Positions 50,476 to 59,678 of a stretch of DNA of 64,000 nt are shown here, piece after piece. The stretch's first letter is position 1. Every line of letters begins with the position of its first letter. The stretch is taken from the NCBI GenBank assembly GCA_902793405.1, contig CADBDH010000001.1:62001-126000 (forward strand). The letters run 5' to 3'. The translations under genes and the position numbers were made by a program. The DNA is from an uncultured Bacteroidales bacterium (GTDB lineage: Bacteria; Bacteroidota; Bacteroidia; Bacteroidales; Muribaculaceae). The notes under the pieces were generated by a model. That model saw only the letters and a list, made by a program, of their open reading frames with translations, had not been told where the DNA came from and ran no database searches.

Positions 50476-50525
50476 CCAGTGACGAGAAAAATCGGGCTGG
50501 ATTTTCACAAATGTATTTTTTATTG

Positions 50526-50533
50526 TATTTTTG
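50526..50533 (+). promoter_or_regulatory. -7 element before DUF4290 gene
   Basis: TATTTTTG, six bases before the ATG at 50540, implying an extremely short leader. Confidence 0.4.
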
Positions 50534-50539
50534 CCGATT

Positions 50540-51136
50540 ATGCTGACATATAATTCACAACTCAAGAAACTGGTGTTGCCCGAGTACGGTCGCAACATCC
50601 AGCAGATGGTTGACCATTGTTTGACGATTGAAGACCGTGACGAACGCACCCGTTGCGCCTTTACCATCGTCCAGAACATGGCCAACATTTTTCCGCAGCT
50701 GCGTGCCGAGACCGACTACCAGCACAAGTTGTGGGACCACCTGATGATCATGAGCGGGTTTAAACTGGATGTCGATTTCCCCTTCGACGACATCATCAGG
50801 GAGGAGAGCCTGGACACCAAGCCGGCTCCCATCAAATATGAGCTGGAACCCATCCAGTACCGTCACTACGGCAAGAACATCGAGCGCATGATTGAACGTG
50901 CCGCCACCTACCCCGAGGGCGAGGAGCGCGACGCTCTGGTCCTGCTGCTGGCCAACCACATGAAGAAACTCATCTTCCAAATCAACAACGAGGATGTGGA
51001 AGATGCCAAGATCTTCAAGGACCTGGAGCGCTACAGCCACGGTGCCATCCGTCTTGACCCCGAGACACATCACCTGCACGAGTATCAGATCGTGAAACCC
51101 GCCCAGACCACGGGCAAGAAGAAAAAGAAAAAATGA
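50540..51136 (+). CDS. DUF4290 family protein
   Basis: Soluble, largely helical protein of 198 residues of the Bacteroidetes-restricted DUF4290 family; function unknown. Seen: 'LVLPEYGRNIQQMVDHCLTI', 'FPFDDIIREE', 'YRHYGKNIERMIERA' and a poly-Lys tail (seven Lys at the end). The repeated 'YGRNIQ/YGKNIE' segments suggest two related halves. The start is set at ATG 50540; the longer frame would begin with a TTG lying inside the promoter. It stands between tsaB and rimM, so a role linked to translation or ribosomes is a context-based guess; the basic tail would suit RNA binding. Confidence 0.85.
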   Translation: MLTYNSQLKKLVLPEYGRNIQQMVDHCLTIEDRDERTRCAFTIVQNMANIFPQLRAETDYQHKLWDHLMIMSGFKLDVDFPFDDIIREESLDTKPAPIKYELEPIQYRHYGKNIERMIERAATYPEGEERDALVLLLANHMKKLIFQINNEDVEDAKIFKDLERYSHGAIRLDPETHHLHEYQIVKPAQTTGKKKKKK

Positions 51137-51176
51137 AACCCTGAGGCATCAGGGCCGAAGACCGACTGCTGGCATT

Positions 51177-51713
51177 ATGATAACACGAGAGGAACTTATC
51201 GCTATCGGGCACTACAACAAGCCGCACGGCGTGGCCGGTGAATTGTCGGCTACCGTCGATGTCGAGATTGACGTGCTGGGCGCACTCTCCTGCCTGGTGA
51301 GCGAGATGGACGGCATTTATGTCCCGTTCTTCGTCAACTCGTTGAGGCCCAAGACCAGCGAGACGGTGCTGTTGACCATCGACGGCATCAACTCTGAGCA
51401 AGAGGCAGCGCGCCTGGTAAACCATGACATCTATGCCCTGAAGCGGGAGTTCCGCCAGGAGAGTGACGATGCCGATGCCGACGGCTATCCGCTGGACTAT
51501 TTCATCGGCTTTGAGCTGCAGGACAGCGACGGCACCAGGGTGGGGGAGATTGTCCAGGTCGATGAGCAGACCGAGAATGCCATCTTCATCGTCGATGATG
51601 GCGAAGGCGAACTTCTGCTGCCGGCCAGCGACGACCTGATTGTGGAATTTGACTTGGATAAGAAGGTGATGGTCATGGACTTGCCCCAAGGCATCCTGGA
51701 CCTGAACCGGTAA
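51177..51713 (+). CDS. rimM: RimM 16S rRNA processing / ribosome maturation factor
   Basis: Assists 30S subunit assembly by binding ribosomal protein S19; 178 residues. N-terminal beta-barrel with 'IGHYNKPHGVAGELSA' (the family signature is GxxxxxxGxxGE) and C-terminal PRC-barrel with 'YFIGFELQDSDGTRVGEI' and 'ENAIFIVDDGEGELLLPA'. It lies 40 bases after the DUF4290 gene and 15 before the OmpA-like gene on the same strand. Confidence 0.95.
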   Translation: MITREELIAIGHYNKPHGVAGELSATVDVEIDVLGALSCLVSEMDGIYVPFFVNSLRPKTSETVLLTIDGINSEQEAARLVNHDIYALKREFRQESDDADADGYPLDYFIGFELQDSDGTRVGEIVQVDEQTENAIFIVDDGEGELLLPASDDLIVEFDLDKKVMVMDLPQGILDLNR

Positions 51714-51728
51714 CATAACTGAAAAGAA

Positions 51729-52376
51729 ATGATGCAACGCGTATCACATATCTGCTTGATTGCCCTGGCGATTGTCGCCATGGTTTGCTCCATGTCGCTG
51801 GACGCCAAGGATCATGTCGAGGACATCTATGACCTGTCGCTCGACGAGAACCTGATGACGCCCGAGATCAAGAGCGACAAACAGGCCGACAGGATTCAGG
51901 AATACCAGTACAATATGGCCGTGGCATTCAAGAAATCCAACTACGAGGTCGAGGTCATGCGCGACGACGAGGTCATCGTCATCACCATTCCCGCCAGCCA
52001 GCTGTTTGAACCCAACGATACCGTGTTGAGCAAGTTGGGCGAGGAGCAGCTGAAGCCCTTCCTGAGGATGGTCAAGAATCCGGGTTTCTACAAGATGCTG
52101 CTGGTCATGCACAGCGACAACACGGGCAGCTCGGAGTACACGCTGAACCTTACCCGCCAGCGCGTGAATGCCATCTTCGACTGGTTTGACGAGAACGGCA
52201 GTGTGGACTATGTGGTGCCTTATGCCCTGGGCGAGACCGACCCCCTTGTTGACAACAACTCGGTGGAGAACCGCAAGACCAATCGCCGTCTGGAAATCTT
52301 CCTGGTTCCCGAGCAGACGATGCTGCAGCAGGCCAAGAAAGGCAAGATCAACATCAGCCAGATGGGCAAAAACTGA
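51729..52376 (+). CDS. OmpA-family C-terminal domain protein
   Basis: Exported protein of 215 residues: signal '[19 protein letters not shown]', a short linker, and an OmpA-like peptidoglycan-binding domain (~95-200) with '[19 protein letters not shown]' and '[15 protein letters not shown]', where the Asp and Arg that hold diaminopimelate are conserved. There is no barrel domain, so it is probably a periplasmic tether or a structural partner of another envelope protein. Start: first of two adjacent ATGs. Downstream is proS. Confidence 0.88.
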   Translation: MMQRVSHICLIALAIVAMVCSMSLDAKDHVEDIYDLSLDENLMTPEIKSDKQADRIQEYQYNMAVAFKKSNYEVEVMRDDEVIVITIPASQLFEPNDTVLSKLGEEQLKPFLRMVKNPGFYKMLLVMHSDNTGSSEYTLNLTRQRVNAIFDWFDENGSVDYVVPYALGETDPLVDNNSVENRKTNRRLEIFLVPEQTMLQQAKKGKINISQMGKN

Positions 52377-52417
52377 AAATAACACATTATAATAATATAT
52401 TACAGGACTTTTATACA

Positions 52418-53899
52418 ATGGCAAAAGAGCTTAAAGATTTAACTAAGAGAGCCGACAACTACTCTCAATGGTATAATGAACTGGTGGTGAAAGCCGATCT
52501 CGCCGAGCAATCGGCCGTGCGTGGCTGTATGGTCATCAAGCCTTATGGTTACGCCATCTGGGAGAAGATGCAGCGCCAGCTCGATGATATGTTTAAGGCA
52601 ACTGGTGTGCAGAATGCCTATTTCCCTCTGCTTATTCCCAAATCGTTCCTTAGCCGCGAGGCCGACCATGTCGAGGGCTTTGCCAAGGAATGTGCTGTCG
52701 TGACCCATTACCGCCTGATGAATGACCCCGGTGGCAAGGGTGTGGTCGTTGACCCGTCGGCACGCCTCGAAGAGGAACTGGTGATTCGCCCCACCAGCGA
52801 GACCATCATCTGGAACACCTACCGCAACTGGATCAACAGCTACCGCGACCTGCCTCTGCTCATCAACCAGTGGGCTAACGTTTTCCGTTGGGAGATGCGC
52901 ACCCGCATGTTCCTGCGCACCGCCGAGTTCCTGTGGCAAGAGGGCCATACCGCCCACGCCACCAAGGAGGAAGCCGAGGCTAAGGCCGTTGAGATGCTGA
53001 ATGTGTATGCTGATTTTGCCGAGAAATACATGGCACTGCCCGTTGTCAAGGGTATCAAGACCGCCAACGAGCGCTTCGCCGGCGCTCTCGAGACCTATAC
53101 CATCGAGGCCATGATGCAGGATGGTAAGGCCTTGCAGTCGGGTACCAGCCACTTCCTGGGTCAGAACTTTGCCAAGGCATTTGACGTGAAGTTCATCGAC
53201 AAGGAGAACAAGCTGCAGGACGTTTGGGCCACCTCGTGGGGTGTATCGACCCGCCTGATGGGTGCCCTGATCATGACCCACAGCGACGACAACGGTTTGG
53301 TACTGCCTCCGCATCTGGCTCCCATCCAGGTTGTCATTGTTCCCGTTTACAAGACCAACGACCAGCTCGAAGAGGTGAACAAGGTGGTAGAGCCCATCGT
53401 CAACAACCTGAGGGGCATGGGCATCTCGGTGAAGTATGACAATGCCGACAACAAGCGTCCGGGCTTCAAGTTTGCCGACTACGAGCTCAAGGGTGTGCCT
53501 GTTCGTCTCGTGCTGGGTGCACGTGATATCGAGAACGGCACCGTCGAGGTCATGCGCCGCGACACACTCGAGAAGTCGAGCGAGCAGCTCGCCGGCATCG
53601 AGAACCGCGTTAAGGACCTGCTCGAGGAGATTCAGCAGAACATCTACACCAAGGCTCTGCGTCACCGCGAGGAGATGACCTTCAAGGTGGACACTTGGGA
53701 CGAGTTCAAGGAGCAGATCGAGAAGGGTGGCTTTATCCTGGCACACTGGGATGGCACTACCGAGACCGAGGAGAAGATCAAGGAAGAGACCAAAGCGACC
53801 ATCCGCTGCATCCCCCTGGATGCTCCCGAGGAAGAGGGCAAGTGCATCTACACTGGCAAGCCCAGCAACCGCCGCGTGATTTTTGCCCGCAACTATTGA
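52418..53899 (+). CDS. proS: Prolyl-tRNA synthetase, short archaeal/eukaryotic-type
   Basis: Class II aminoacyl-tRNA synthetase that charges tRNA-Pro. 493 residues, without the large editing insertion of the E. coli-type enzyme, and ending in the conserved tyrosine (ARNY) of the archaeal/eukaryotic-like form. Class II motifs: motif 2 around '[19 protein letters not shown]', '[11 protein letters not shown]', motif 3 '[20 protein letters not shown]'; an anticodon-binding domain follows ('[10 protein letters not shown]'). This form is usual in Bacteroidetes. An excellent terminator follows at 53963. Confidence 0.97.
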   Translation: MAKELKDLTKRADNYSQWYNELVVKADLAEQSAVRGCMVIKPYGYAIWEKMQRQLDDMFKATGVQNAYFPLLIPKSFLSREADHVEGFAKECAVVTHYRLMNDPGGKGVVVDPSARLEEELVIRPTSETIIWNTYRNWINSYRDLPLLINQWANVFRWEMRTRMFLRTAEFLWQEGHTAHATKEEAEAKAVEMLNVYADFAEKYMALPVVKGIKTANERFAGALETYTIEAMMQDGKALQSGTSHFLGQNFAKAFDVKFIDKENKLQDVWATSWGVSTRLMGALIMTHSDDNGLVLPPHLAPIQVVIVPVYKTNDQLEEVNKVVEPIVNNLRGMGISVKYDNADNKRPGFKFADYELKGVPVRLVLGARDIENGTVEVMRRDTLEKSSEQLAGIENRVKDLLEEIQQNIYTKALRHREEMTFKVDTWDEFKEQIEKGGFILAHWDGTTETEEKIKEETKATIRCIPLDAPEEEGKCIYTGKPSNRRVIFARNY

Positions 53900-53962
53900 T
53901 CGGGCTACAGAAATGCGCGTGACGAGAAAGCTCACTTGAGAGTTTATCAGGAATTAATGATT

Positions 53963-53990
53963 ACGGGAACCGAAAGGCTCCCGTTTTTTG
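53963..53990 (+). terminator. proS terminator
   Basis: ACGGGAACC-GAAA-GGCTCCCGT hairpin with a tetraloop, followed by TTTTTT, 64 bases after the stop codon. Confidence 0.85.
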
Positions 53991-54380
53991 TTGTAAGGCT
54001 CCCGTTTTCTTGTTGTTAAGGTGAGACGCATTTTTATTGTAAGATGGATATAAAAAAGCACTTCGTTTCACAACGAAGGTGCCCTAGGAAAAAATAGTAT
54101 GAATAAAAGTTTGATTTAAGGTTTTGCAAAATTAGTCATAATTTTTCACTTGGGCAATGTTTTTACCGAATTTTGGCCCCAAAAGGCAAATCGTTTGCCC
54201 GAAGCGAGGGCTCGAATTCATGATTTTGCATTCCTGTTTTCACTTTTTTTTAATGAAACACGCAATATTTTTTGTGATAACACATTTCTATATGAGGATA
54301 AAATGTTAATTTTGTGGTTTGATAGCTGTAAACCAAATGAGGTGGCAGCAGTCTAACGGCATGACGAATTCAATTTAGTA
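53991..54380. other. Long AT-rich intergenic region with hairpins and promoter
   Basis: No convincing gene. It holds an imperfect second copy of the terminator arm (GGCTCCCGTTTTC near 53997), a hairpin GCACTTCGTT/AACGAAGGTGC (54058-54083) with no T run after it, a GGCAAA/TTTGCC hairpin (54185-54199) and a promoter -7 TAATTTTG near 54307-54314 that would serve the small membrane protein gene with a ~65-base leader. A small RNA between 54080 and 54300 cannot be excluded. Confidence 0.4.
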
Positions 54381-54641
54381 TTGATGAATATGAACAAGAG
54401 TCAAACAGGCCTGAATCGTGGTGTGAAGATGTTTTTCGGCATCTTCATGGTGTTCGTGTATCTGGGAATGGCTGCATTGATGGCCCTGAACTACTTTGAT
54501 TGGAACAATACCCCGTTGTGGAAGGGCGTCAGGTGGTTGTTTGCCATCATCTTTGCTGCCTACGGGTTATATCGCGGTTATCGTGAGATCAAGGGAGAGC
54601 ATACCTATGGCATGCGCCGCTATGACCAGGACGAAGAGTAA
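54381..54641 (+). CDS. Small two-helix membrane protein, unknown function
   Basis: 86-residue inner-membrane protein with two predicted helices ('MFFGIFMVFVYLGMAALMAL' and 'WLFAIIFAAYGLYRGYREI') and a charged cytosolic end (RRYDQDEE). No family name recognised. It precedes the PstS-like gene by 22 bases, so the two form an operon. In other Bacteroidetes such genes occur with ExbB/ExbD/TonB and PstS-like genes, but no ExbB/D is present here. The ATG six bases further in is an alternative start. Confidence 0.75.
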   Translation: MMNMNKSQTGLNRGVKMFFGIFMVFVYLGMAALMALNYFDWNNTPLWKGVRWLFAIIFAAYGLYRGYREIKGEHTYGMRRYDQDEE

Positions 54642-54663
54642 TTGACTGGAGTTCATCACTAAA

Positions 54664-55656
54664 ATGTCAGGAACAATGAAGAGAAGAAACATATTAGGTT
54701 TATCGGCACTGGTGGCATTGCTCATGCTGGTATCGTGCGGCGACCAGCGCCCTAAGAGCACCAGCACGCGAGGCATTGCCAGGATCATGTGCGACGAGTC
54801 ATTCCAGAGTGTTCTGGAACAGGAGATTGCCGTGTTTGAGTACCAGTATCCTGAGGCCAGCATCATGCCCGAGTATATCAACGAGCATGCCTCGCTCGAC
54901 TCGCTGATGAATGGCAAGGTGGACCTGATCATCACCTCGCGTGACCTGACCAAGGAACAGCGCGAAAGCCTCAAGAAATTGGGACGCGGCTATCGCTCCA
55001 AGATGATTGCCGTGGATGCCATCGCGGTCATCGTCAACAAGCAGAACGACATTGACGAGTTGTCGATGGATGACCTGAGGGACATCTTCTCGGGCAAGGT
55101 AAAGCGCTGGGGTGAAGTGTTCCCCACCAAACTCAAGAATGATACCATCAAGGTGATGTTTGACGGCTCGGGAACTGGCGTTGTGCATTACATGAAAGAG
55201 AAATTCCTCAACGGAGCCAATTTTGGTCCTAACGTGTATGCTAGAAGTTCAAGCAAGGACGTCTTTGAAGCGGTGGAGACCTATAAGAACGTGATTGGCT
55301 TTATCGGGGTGAGCTGGATTACCAGCGACCTGAAGTCGGCCGAGATTCCCATCGCCCAAAAGTATGAGGAACTCAAGACCAAGAACGAGGTGAGCGTCAT
55401 CGACTTCACCGACCGCATCAAGGTGATGCCCCTGCGTGGCGATGACCAGGTGCAGGGAGTCAAGCCCTATCAGGCACACATCAACAGCGGCGACTATCCG
55501 CTGGTGCGCACCATCTGGGCCATCGACGCTTCCTATAACGGCACGCTCGATCATGGCTTCTATGCCTTCTTGACGGGCGTGATAGGGCAGAAGATTATCC
55601 TCCAAACCGGAATCTTGCCCGCTGCCGAGCCTGTTAGATATGTTGAGGTTCAATGA
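54664..55656 (+). CDS. PstS-like substrate-binding lipoprotein
   Basis: Periplasmic-binding-protein-fold lipoprotein of 330 residues, similar to phosphate-binding PstS. Signal 'ILGLSALVALLML' with lipobox VSC (Cys about 24). Binding-type segments: 'RIMCDESFQSVLEQEIAVFE', 'VDLIITSRDLTKEQRES', 'AVDAIAVIVNKQNDI', 'DIFSGKVKRWGEV' and 'FDGSGTGVVHYMKE'. No permease or ATPase gene (pstCAB) is adjacent, so it may work as a surface or periplasmic sensor/scavenger rather than as part of a classical ABC importer. An internal ATG at 54676 (MKRRN) is an alternative start. The upstream partner is a two-helix membrane protein, the downstream one a TPR protein with its own promoter. Confidence 0.85.
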   Translation: MSGTMKRRNILGLSALVALLMLVSCGDQRPKSTSTRGIARIMCDESFQSVLEQEIAVFEYQYPEASIMPEYINEHASLDSLMNGKVDLIITSRDLTKEQRESLKKLGRGYRSKMIAVDAIAVIVNKQNDIDELSMDDLRDIFSGKVKRWGEVFPTKLKNDTIKVMFDGSGTGVVHYMKEKFLNGANFGPNVYARSSSKDVFEAVETYKNVIGFIGVSWITSDLKSAEIPIAQKYEELKTKNEVSVIDFTDRIKVMPLRGDDQVQGVKPYQAHINSGDYPLVRTIWAIDASYNGTLDHGFYAFLTGVIGQKIILQTGILPAAEPVRYVEVQ

Positions 55657-55665
55657 TTTAATAGA

Positions 55666-55681
55666 TTGGCACGGAATTTGC
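55666..55681 (+). promoter_or_regulatory. Sigma-54 type promoter of TPR gene
   Basis: TTGGCACGGAATTTGC, exact TGGCACG-N4-TTGC with 10-base GG-GC spacing, 10 bases after the PstS-like stop. Predicted start near 55693, a 46-base AT-rich leader before the TPR gene ATG. Confidence 0.75.
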
Positions 55682-55738
55682 AAAATCAATAATAAAACAA
55701 AACTAACTCATAAATATTAACATTAAATTGTTACTACA

Positions 55739-57364
55739 ATGAAACGGAAATTCTTTTTTGCATCACTCATGTTAATGGGTGCATCGCTGGTAGCCAACGC
55801 ACAAGGCTACAAGGACGGTATTGAGTACTACAAGGTTGACAAACTGGACAATGCCAAGGAGCTGCTCGAGCGCAATCTTAACGCCGCCAGCACCGACAAG
55901 GCTGAGGCATTCTACTATCTGGGGCAGATTGCACTCCACCAGGGTCAGATCGCTCAGGCAGCTGCCAACTTTGAAAAAGGTATCGCAGCCAACGCAATGA
56001 ACCCTTACAACTATGTGGGTCAGGCTGCTATCGCTCTCAAGAATGGCGGTGATGTCAAGACTCTGCTCGAGAAGGCACGCAAACTCTCGAAGAAGGATGC
56101 CAAGCTGGAGATGGAAATTGCACGCGCTTTCTATGATGCTAACCCCACCACCTATGCCAAGGACATCGAGAAATGTATCAAGAATGCCCGTAAGTGGAAT
56201 GCCGATGATCCCGACAGCTATATCTTCGAGGCCGACACCAAGGCCGACAAGAAGGATTGGGGCAATGCAGCCGGTATCTACGAGTTGGCTTTCGACAAGG
56301 ATCCCAACAACATCGAGGCCTATGTGAAGTATGCCAACACTTACTTCAACGTGAACCCCCAGATGGCCATTGAGCGACTCGAGGAGCTGCAGGCCAAGGT
56401 TCCCAACTCGGCACTGGTTCAGCGTGAGCTCGCCGAGAAGTACTATGCCGACAACCTGGGCGCAAAGGCCGCCGAGCAGTACGGCAAGTACATCAAGAAC
56501 CCCAACCACTTTGCTCAGGATGAGGTGCGCTATGTACAGCTGCTGTTCTTCGGCGAGAAGTATCAGGAGTCTCTGGATCTGGCCACCAGCCTCGTCAACA
56601 AACTCAATCCTGCCGATGAGAAGGTGTTCTACATGAAGCGTATGCAGCTCTACAACCTGGTTATGCTCCAGAAGTGGCCCGAGGCCGTTGAAGCCGGTAA
56701 GTCGTTCTTCGCTAACGCACTGCCCAAGGGTTCCAACTATGAGGTACGTGACTACACCGACTACGGTCAGGCTCTGCAGACCGCCGGATTCCCCGAGGAG
56801 GCAATCGCAGCCTATAACAAGGCTATCGACCTGAATCCCAAGAACACCGACCTGATCCGCAACCTGGGTGACAGCTATGCTGATGCCGAGAACTTTGTCA
56901 AGGCTGCCGAGTACTACCAGCGCCTTGTGGATGACGGCAACAACAAGTCCAATGACCTCTTCACCCTGTCCAACTATTACCTGGGCGTTGCCAGCACCGA
57001 CTCTCTTGATGCTGCAACCAAGGCCGACGCTCTTGCCAAGTCCCAGAAGTACATTGACGAGGTTGACAAGCTGGTTCCCGGCAACGTACAGATTGTGAAC
57101 CAGAAGGCTAAGATCGCCAAGTTCCGCGAGGGTGATAACAACAATGGTGCCGCACTGGCTGCTTACAACGAGTTGCTCAGCATTCTCGACACTAAGCCCG
57201 ATCCCGCCAGCTATGCACGCTACTACAAGTATGCCTACAATTATCTGGCTACTTACTACTTCACCAAGGGTGACAAGGCTACGGCTAAGACATATTATCA
57301 GAAATGGCTGGAGTATGATCCTGAGAATGAGTCACTCCGCAACTACGTCAACAGCCTGAAGTAA
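55739..57364 (+). CDS. Secreted tetratricopeptide-repeat protein
   Basis: TPR solenoid of 541 residues with signal MKRKFFFASLMLMGASLVANA, so periplasmic or outer-membrane associated. Helical repeats of the TPR type recur through the protein ('EAFYYLGQIALHQGQIAQAA', 'AGIYELAFDKDPNNIEAYVK', 'EEAIAAYNKAIDLNPKNTD'), ten or more in all. No catalytic domain; such proteins scaffold envelope complexes. It has a sigma-54 type promoter of its own, in common with clpC, lon and groESL, and a perfect terminator after it. Confidence 0.9.
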   Translation: MKRKFFFASLMLMGASLVANAQGYKDGIEYYKVDKLDNAKELLERNLNAASTDKAEAFYYLGQIALHQGQIAQAAANFEKGIAANAMNPYNYVGQAAIALKNGGDVKTLLEKARKLSKKDAKLEMEIARAFYDANPTTYAKDIEKCIKNARKWNADDPDSYIFEADTKADKKDWGNAAGIYELAFDKDPNNIEAYVKYANTYFNVNPQMAIERLEELQAKVPNSALVQRELAEKYYADNLGAKAAEQYGKYIKNPNHFAQDEVRYVQLLFFGEKYQESLDLATSLVNKLNPADEKVFYMKRMQLYNLVMLQKWPEAVEAGKSFFANALPKGSNYEVRDYTDYGQALQTAGFPEEAIAAYNKAIDLNPKNTDLIRNLGDSYADAENFVKAAEYYQRLVDDGNNKSNDLFTLSNYYLGVASTDSLDAATKADALAKSQKYIDEVDKLVPGNVQIVNQKAKIAKFREGDNNNGAALAAYNELLSILDTKPDPASYARYYKYAYNYLATYYFTKGDKATAKTYYQKWLEYDPENESLRNYVNSLK

Positions 57365-57403
57365 TTGATTGACTGAACAGCACTCTTGTGAGTGCCTCTA
57401 ACG

Positions 57404-57437
57404 GGCGACTGTCAATGCGACAGTCGCCTTTTGTTTT
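57404..57437 (+). terminator. TPR gene terminator
   Basis: GGCGACTGTC/GACAGTCGCC perfect 10-bp stem with a 5-base loop, then TTTTGTTTTT. Confidence 0.9.
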
Positions 57438-57489
57438 TACCGGTGCATCTTTTTTTGCCTAAAATGTGGTGAATCAACGTGATTTTTAC

Positions 57490-57497
57490 TAATTTTG
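57490..57497 (+). promoter_or_regulatory. Promoter -7 element, first subtilase gene
   Basis: TAATTTTG; the -33 part is not clear. It implies a leader of about 105 bases to the preferred ATG at 57608. Confidence 0.4.
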
Positions 57498-57607
57498 TGG
57501 TTTCAAATGGTTTGTTTTAAGCAGTGAATGGAAATGATAATGTGTCGGTTTCCCCGTTTAATGGACATATTATCCTTGATAAGTTGAAATGTTTTAACCT
57601 GAAGAAT

Positions 57608-59641
57608 ATGAAGAAGAGTTTTTTAGGCTGGATGATTGTATCCTTGTTGATGGGTATGAACTTGTGCGCATCGGCACAGGAAACCGGCAGCTATTATGAG
57701 GCATTCCTTGAGATCAATGACAACCTGCAAGAGTACTCGCTTTATCAGCTCAGGCAGGCGGGTGCACTGGTTACTGGTCGTTTCAACGGTTTTATGACCG
57801 TTCGCGTGAATAATGGCGTTGACCCCTTCACCCTGGTTGATATCGAGGGCGTCGACTATGTGACCAAAGCATTGACCTTGCTGACGAGTATCGACACGGC
57901 AAGGGTTTGCTCGAATGTTGCACCTGCTCATATGGGCGAGGGATTGGAGATGCCTTACACAGGTTCAGGAGTTATTGTCGGTTTGATCGATTGCGGTTTT
58001 GACTTCAATCACATCAACTTCTTTGATTCCAATGGCGTCTCGCGTGTCAAGGCGGTCTATCTTCCCCTCGACACGACAATGACGCCTCCTGTCGTTAATA
58101 TGGTCAGGTTGCCGGGCAGCTGCTATGAGACACCAAGCCAAATTGCTGCACTCACTACAGATGATAATCAATCTACACATGGCACGCTGACCGCCGGTCT
58201 TGCGGTTGGCGGTTATAAGGATAACGGCTGGTATGGCATGGCTCCTGATGCCGACATTGTGCTCTGCGGTATGCCCGAGGGTGAGCTCACCGATGTCAGG
58301 GTTGCCAACTGCATCAGTTACATCTGCGACTATGCACGTCGTCAGATGAAACCTTGTGTGATTTCCATGAGTCTTTGCTCCAATGTGGGCCCCCACGATG
58401 GCACTTCCTATCTGAACCGCGTTTGCCAGCAGCTGGCGGGTCCCGGCCGTGTGTTTGTGACATCGGCAGGTAATGATGGCGCCTATAATGTGACTTCTCA
58501 TCGTACAATCGAAAACTCAAGGGACACGGTGTTCACCTTGTTGAACGGTTTCCGTGCTTCGACACAATACTCAGGTTATGTCAATGCCAGGAGCAATGCC
58601 AAGAAACCGTTTAATACCCGACTGATTGTGGTCAACAAGTCCAATGGTGAAATCCTGTACCGTTCACGTGCGATTGGCGCTACGTCCAGAGGTGTGCTTG
58701 CGACTTTCTCGACCGAAACCGATACCGTGTTGGCAAGGTACTTCACTGGTTCGGTAGAAGTCATCGGCTCGATTGAAGCCAACGGTAAGCCCAACTCCAT
58801 GTGCAATATCGATATGGTGGCCAACAGCAGGAATTATTGCTTGGGCTTCCAGTACTATTCTCCTTCGGCTAACGATTTGGTGATTTTCACGTCTAAATAC
58901 TCTTATATCGATAGTTATGGTTTCTCTTGGGCCGAGAAAGGATCATCGGTGGGCTCCATCAGTGATTTGGCGGCCACCGACAGCATAATCTCGGTAGGCT
59001 CCTATAACAGCAGGCAGACTGTTCCCTTGAGGGATGGCTCATATTATTTCCGTCCCAACAGCACGCCGGGATATCTGTCTTCATTCTCTTCCTACGGACC
59101 CGACGAGAACGGCATTTCACGCCCTGATGTCTGTGCACCTGGCAGTGTGCTGGTATCCTCGGCCAACCGTTATTTCGTCGATGCTCCCAACCTGCAGTAC
59201 TGGCAGCCGTCGGCCTTTGTTGATGGGGTAGAGTACACCTATTCTCCCGACTTGGGTACTTCGATGTCGGCACCTATTGTTGCCGGAGCTATAGCCATGT
59301 GGATGCAGGCTGTTCCCACATTGACCGTGAATGACGTGAGAGAAGTGCTCAAGCGTACCGCCCTTCGTGATTCCTATGTGCGCTCGGGCAGCCGTGAACG
59401 ATGGGGTGCCGGCAAACTTGACGCATACGCCGGCTTGCTCAATGTGCTGAAACTTGACGAGATTATTGGTGACGTGAATAATGACCGTGAGGTGAATATC
59501 GCCGACATTAATGTGGTTATCAGCATCATCCTGGGCGAAGAAGTTGCATCTGATGTATTGAGGCGTGCCGATGTGAATAAAGATGATGAGGTCAATATTA
59601 GCGATGTGAACATGATCATTGGTATCATCTTGAACAGCTAA
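57608..59641 (+). CDS. Secreted S8 subtilisin-like protease with dockerin-like tail (1)
   Basis: Exported serine protease of about 677 residues. The start at 57608 gives signal MKKSFLGWMIVSLLMGMNLCASA; the longest frame begins 28 codons earlier with no signal-like character. Catalytic triad: Asp in 'GLIDCGFDFNHINF' (~128), His in 'STHGTLTAG' (~191), Ser in 'GTSMSAPIVAGAIAMWM' (~552). A ~200-residue insert lies between the His and Ser regions. The C-terminus has two dockerin-type loops (DVNNDREVNIAD, DVNKDDEVNISD). It stands in tandem with a clear paralogue 37 bases downstream. Likely an extracellular or surface protease. Confidence 0.93.
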   Translation: MKKSFLGWMIVSLLMGMNLCASAQETGSYYEAFLEINDNLQEYSLYQLRQAGALVTGRFNGFMTVRVNNGVDPFTLVDIEGVDYVTKALTLLTSIDTARVCSNVAPAHMGEGLEMPYTGSGVIVGLIDCGFDFNHINFFDSNGVSRVKAVYLPLDTTMTPPVVNMVRLPGSCYETPSQIAALTTDDNQSTHGTLTAGLAVGGYKDNGWYGMAPDADIVLCGMPEGELTDVRVANCISYICDYARRQMKPCVISMSLCSNVGPHDGTSYLNRVCQQLAGPGRVFVTSAGNDGAYNVTSHRTIENSRDTVFTLLNGFRASTQYSGYVNARSNAKKPFNTRLIVVNKSNGEILYRSRAIGATSRGVLATFSTETDTVLARYFTGSVEVIGSIEANGKPNSMCNIDMVANSRNYCLGFQYYSPSANDLVIFTSKYSYIDSYGFSWAEKGSSVGSISDLAATDSIISVGSYNSRQTVPLRDGSYYFRPNSTPGYLSSFSSYGPDENGISRPDVCAPGSVLVSSANRYFVDAPNLQYWQPSAFVDGVEYTYSPDLGTSMSAPIVAGAIAMWMQAVPTLTVNDVREVLKRTALRDSYVRSGSRERWGAGKLDAYAGLLNVLKLDEIIGDVNNDREVNIADINVVISIILGEEVASDVLRRADVNKDDEVNISDVNMIIGIILNS

Positions 59642-59678
59642 TCAATCATTCTTTTATAGCAACAGTTTTAATACTTGG

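Noticed and set aside
54150..54356. 68-codon frame upstream of the small membrane protein
   Set aside because: It spans the predicted promoter, has no ribosome site and an unlikely composition.
53900..54380. tRNA or other stable RNA gene
   Set aside because: No cloverleaf with T-loop GTTCRA or anticodon arm could be traced; only simple hairpins.
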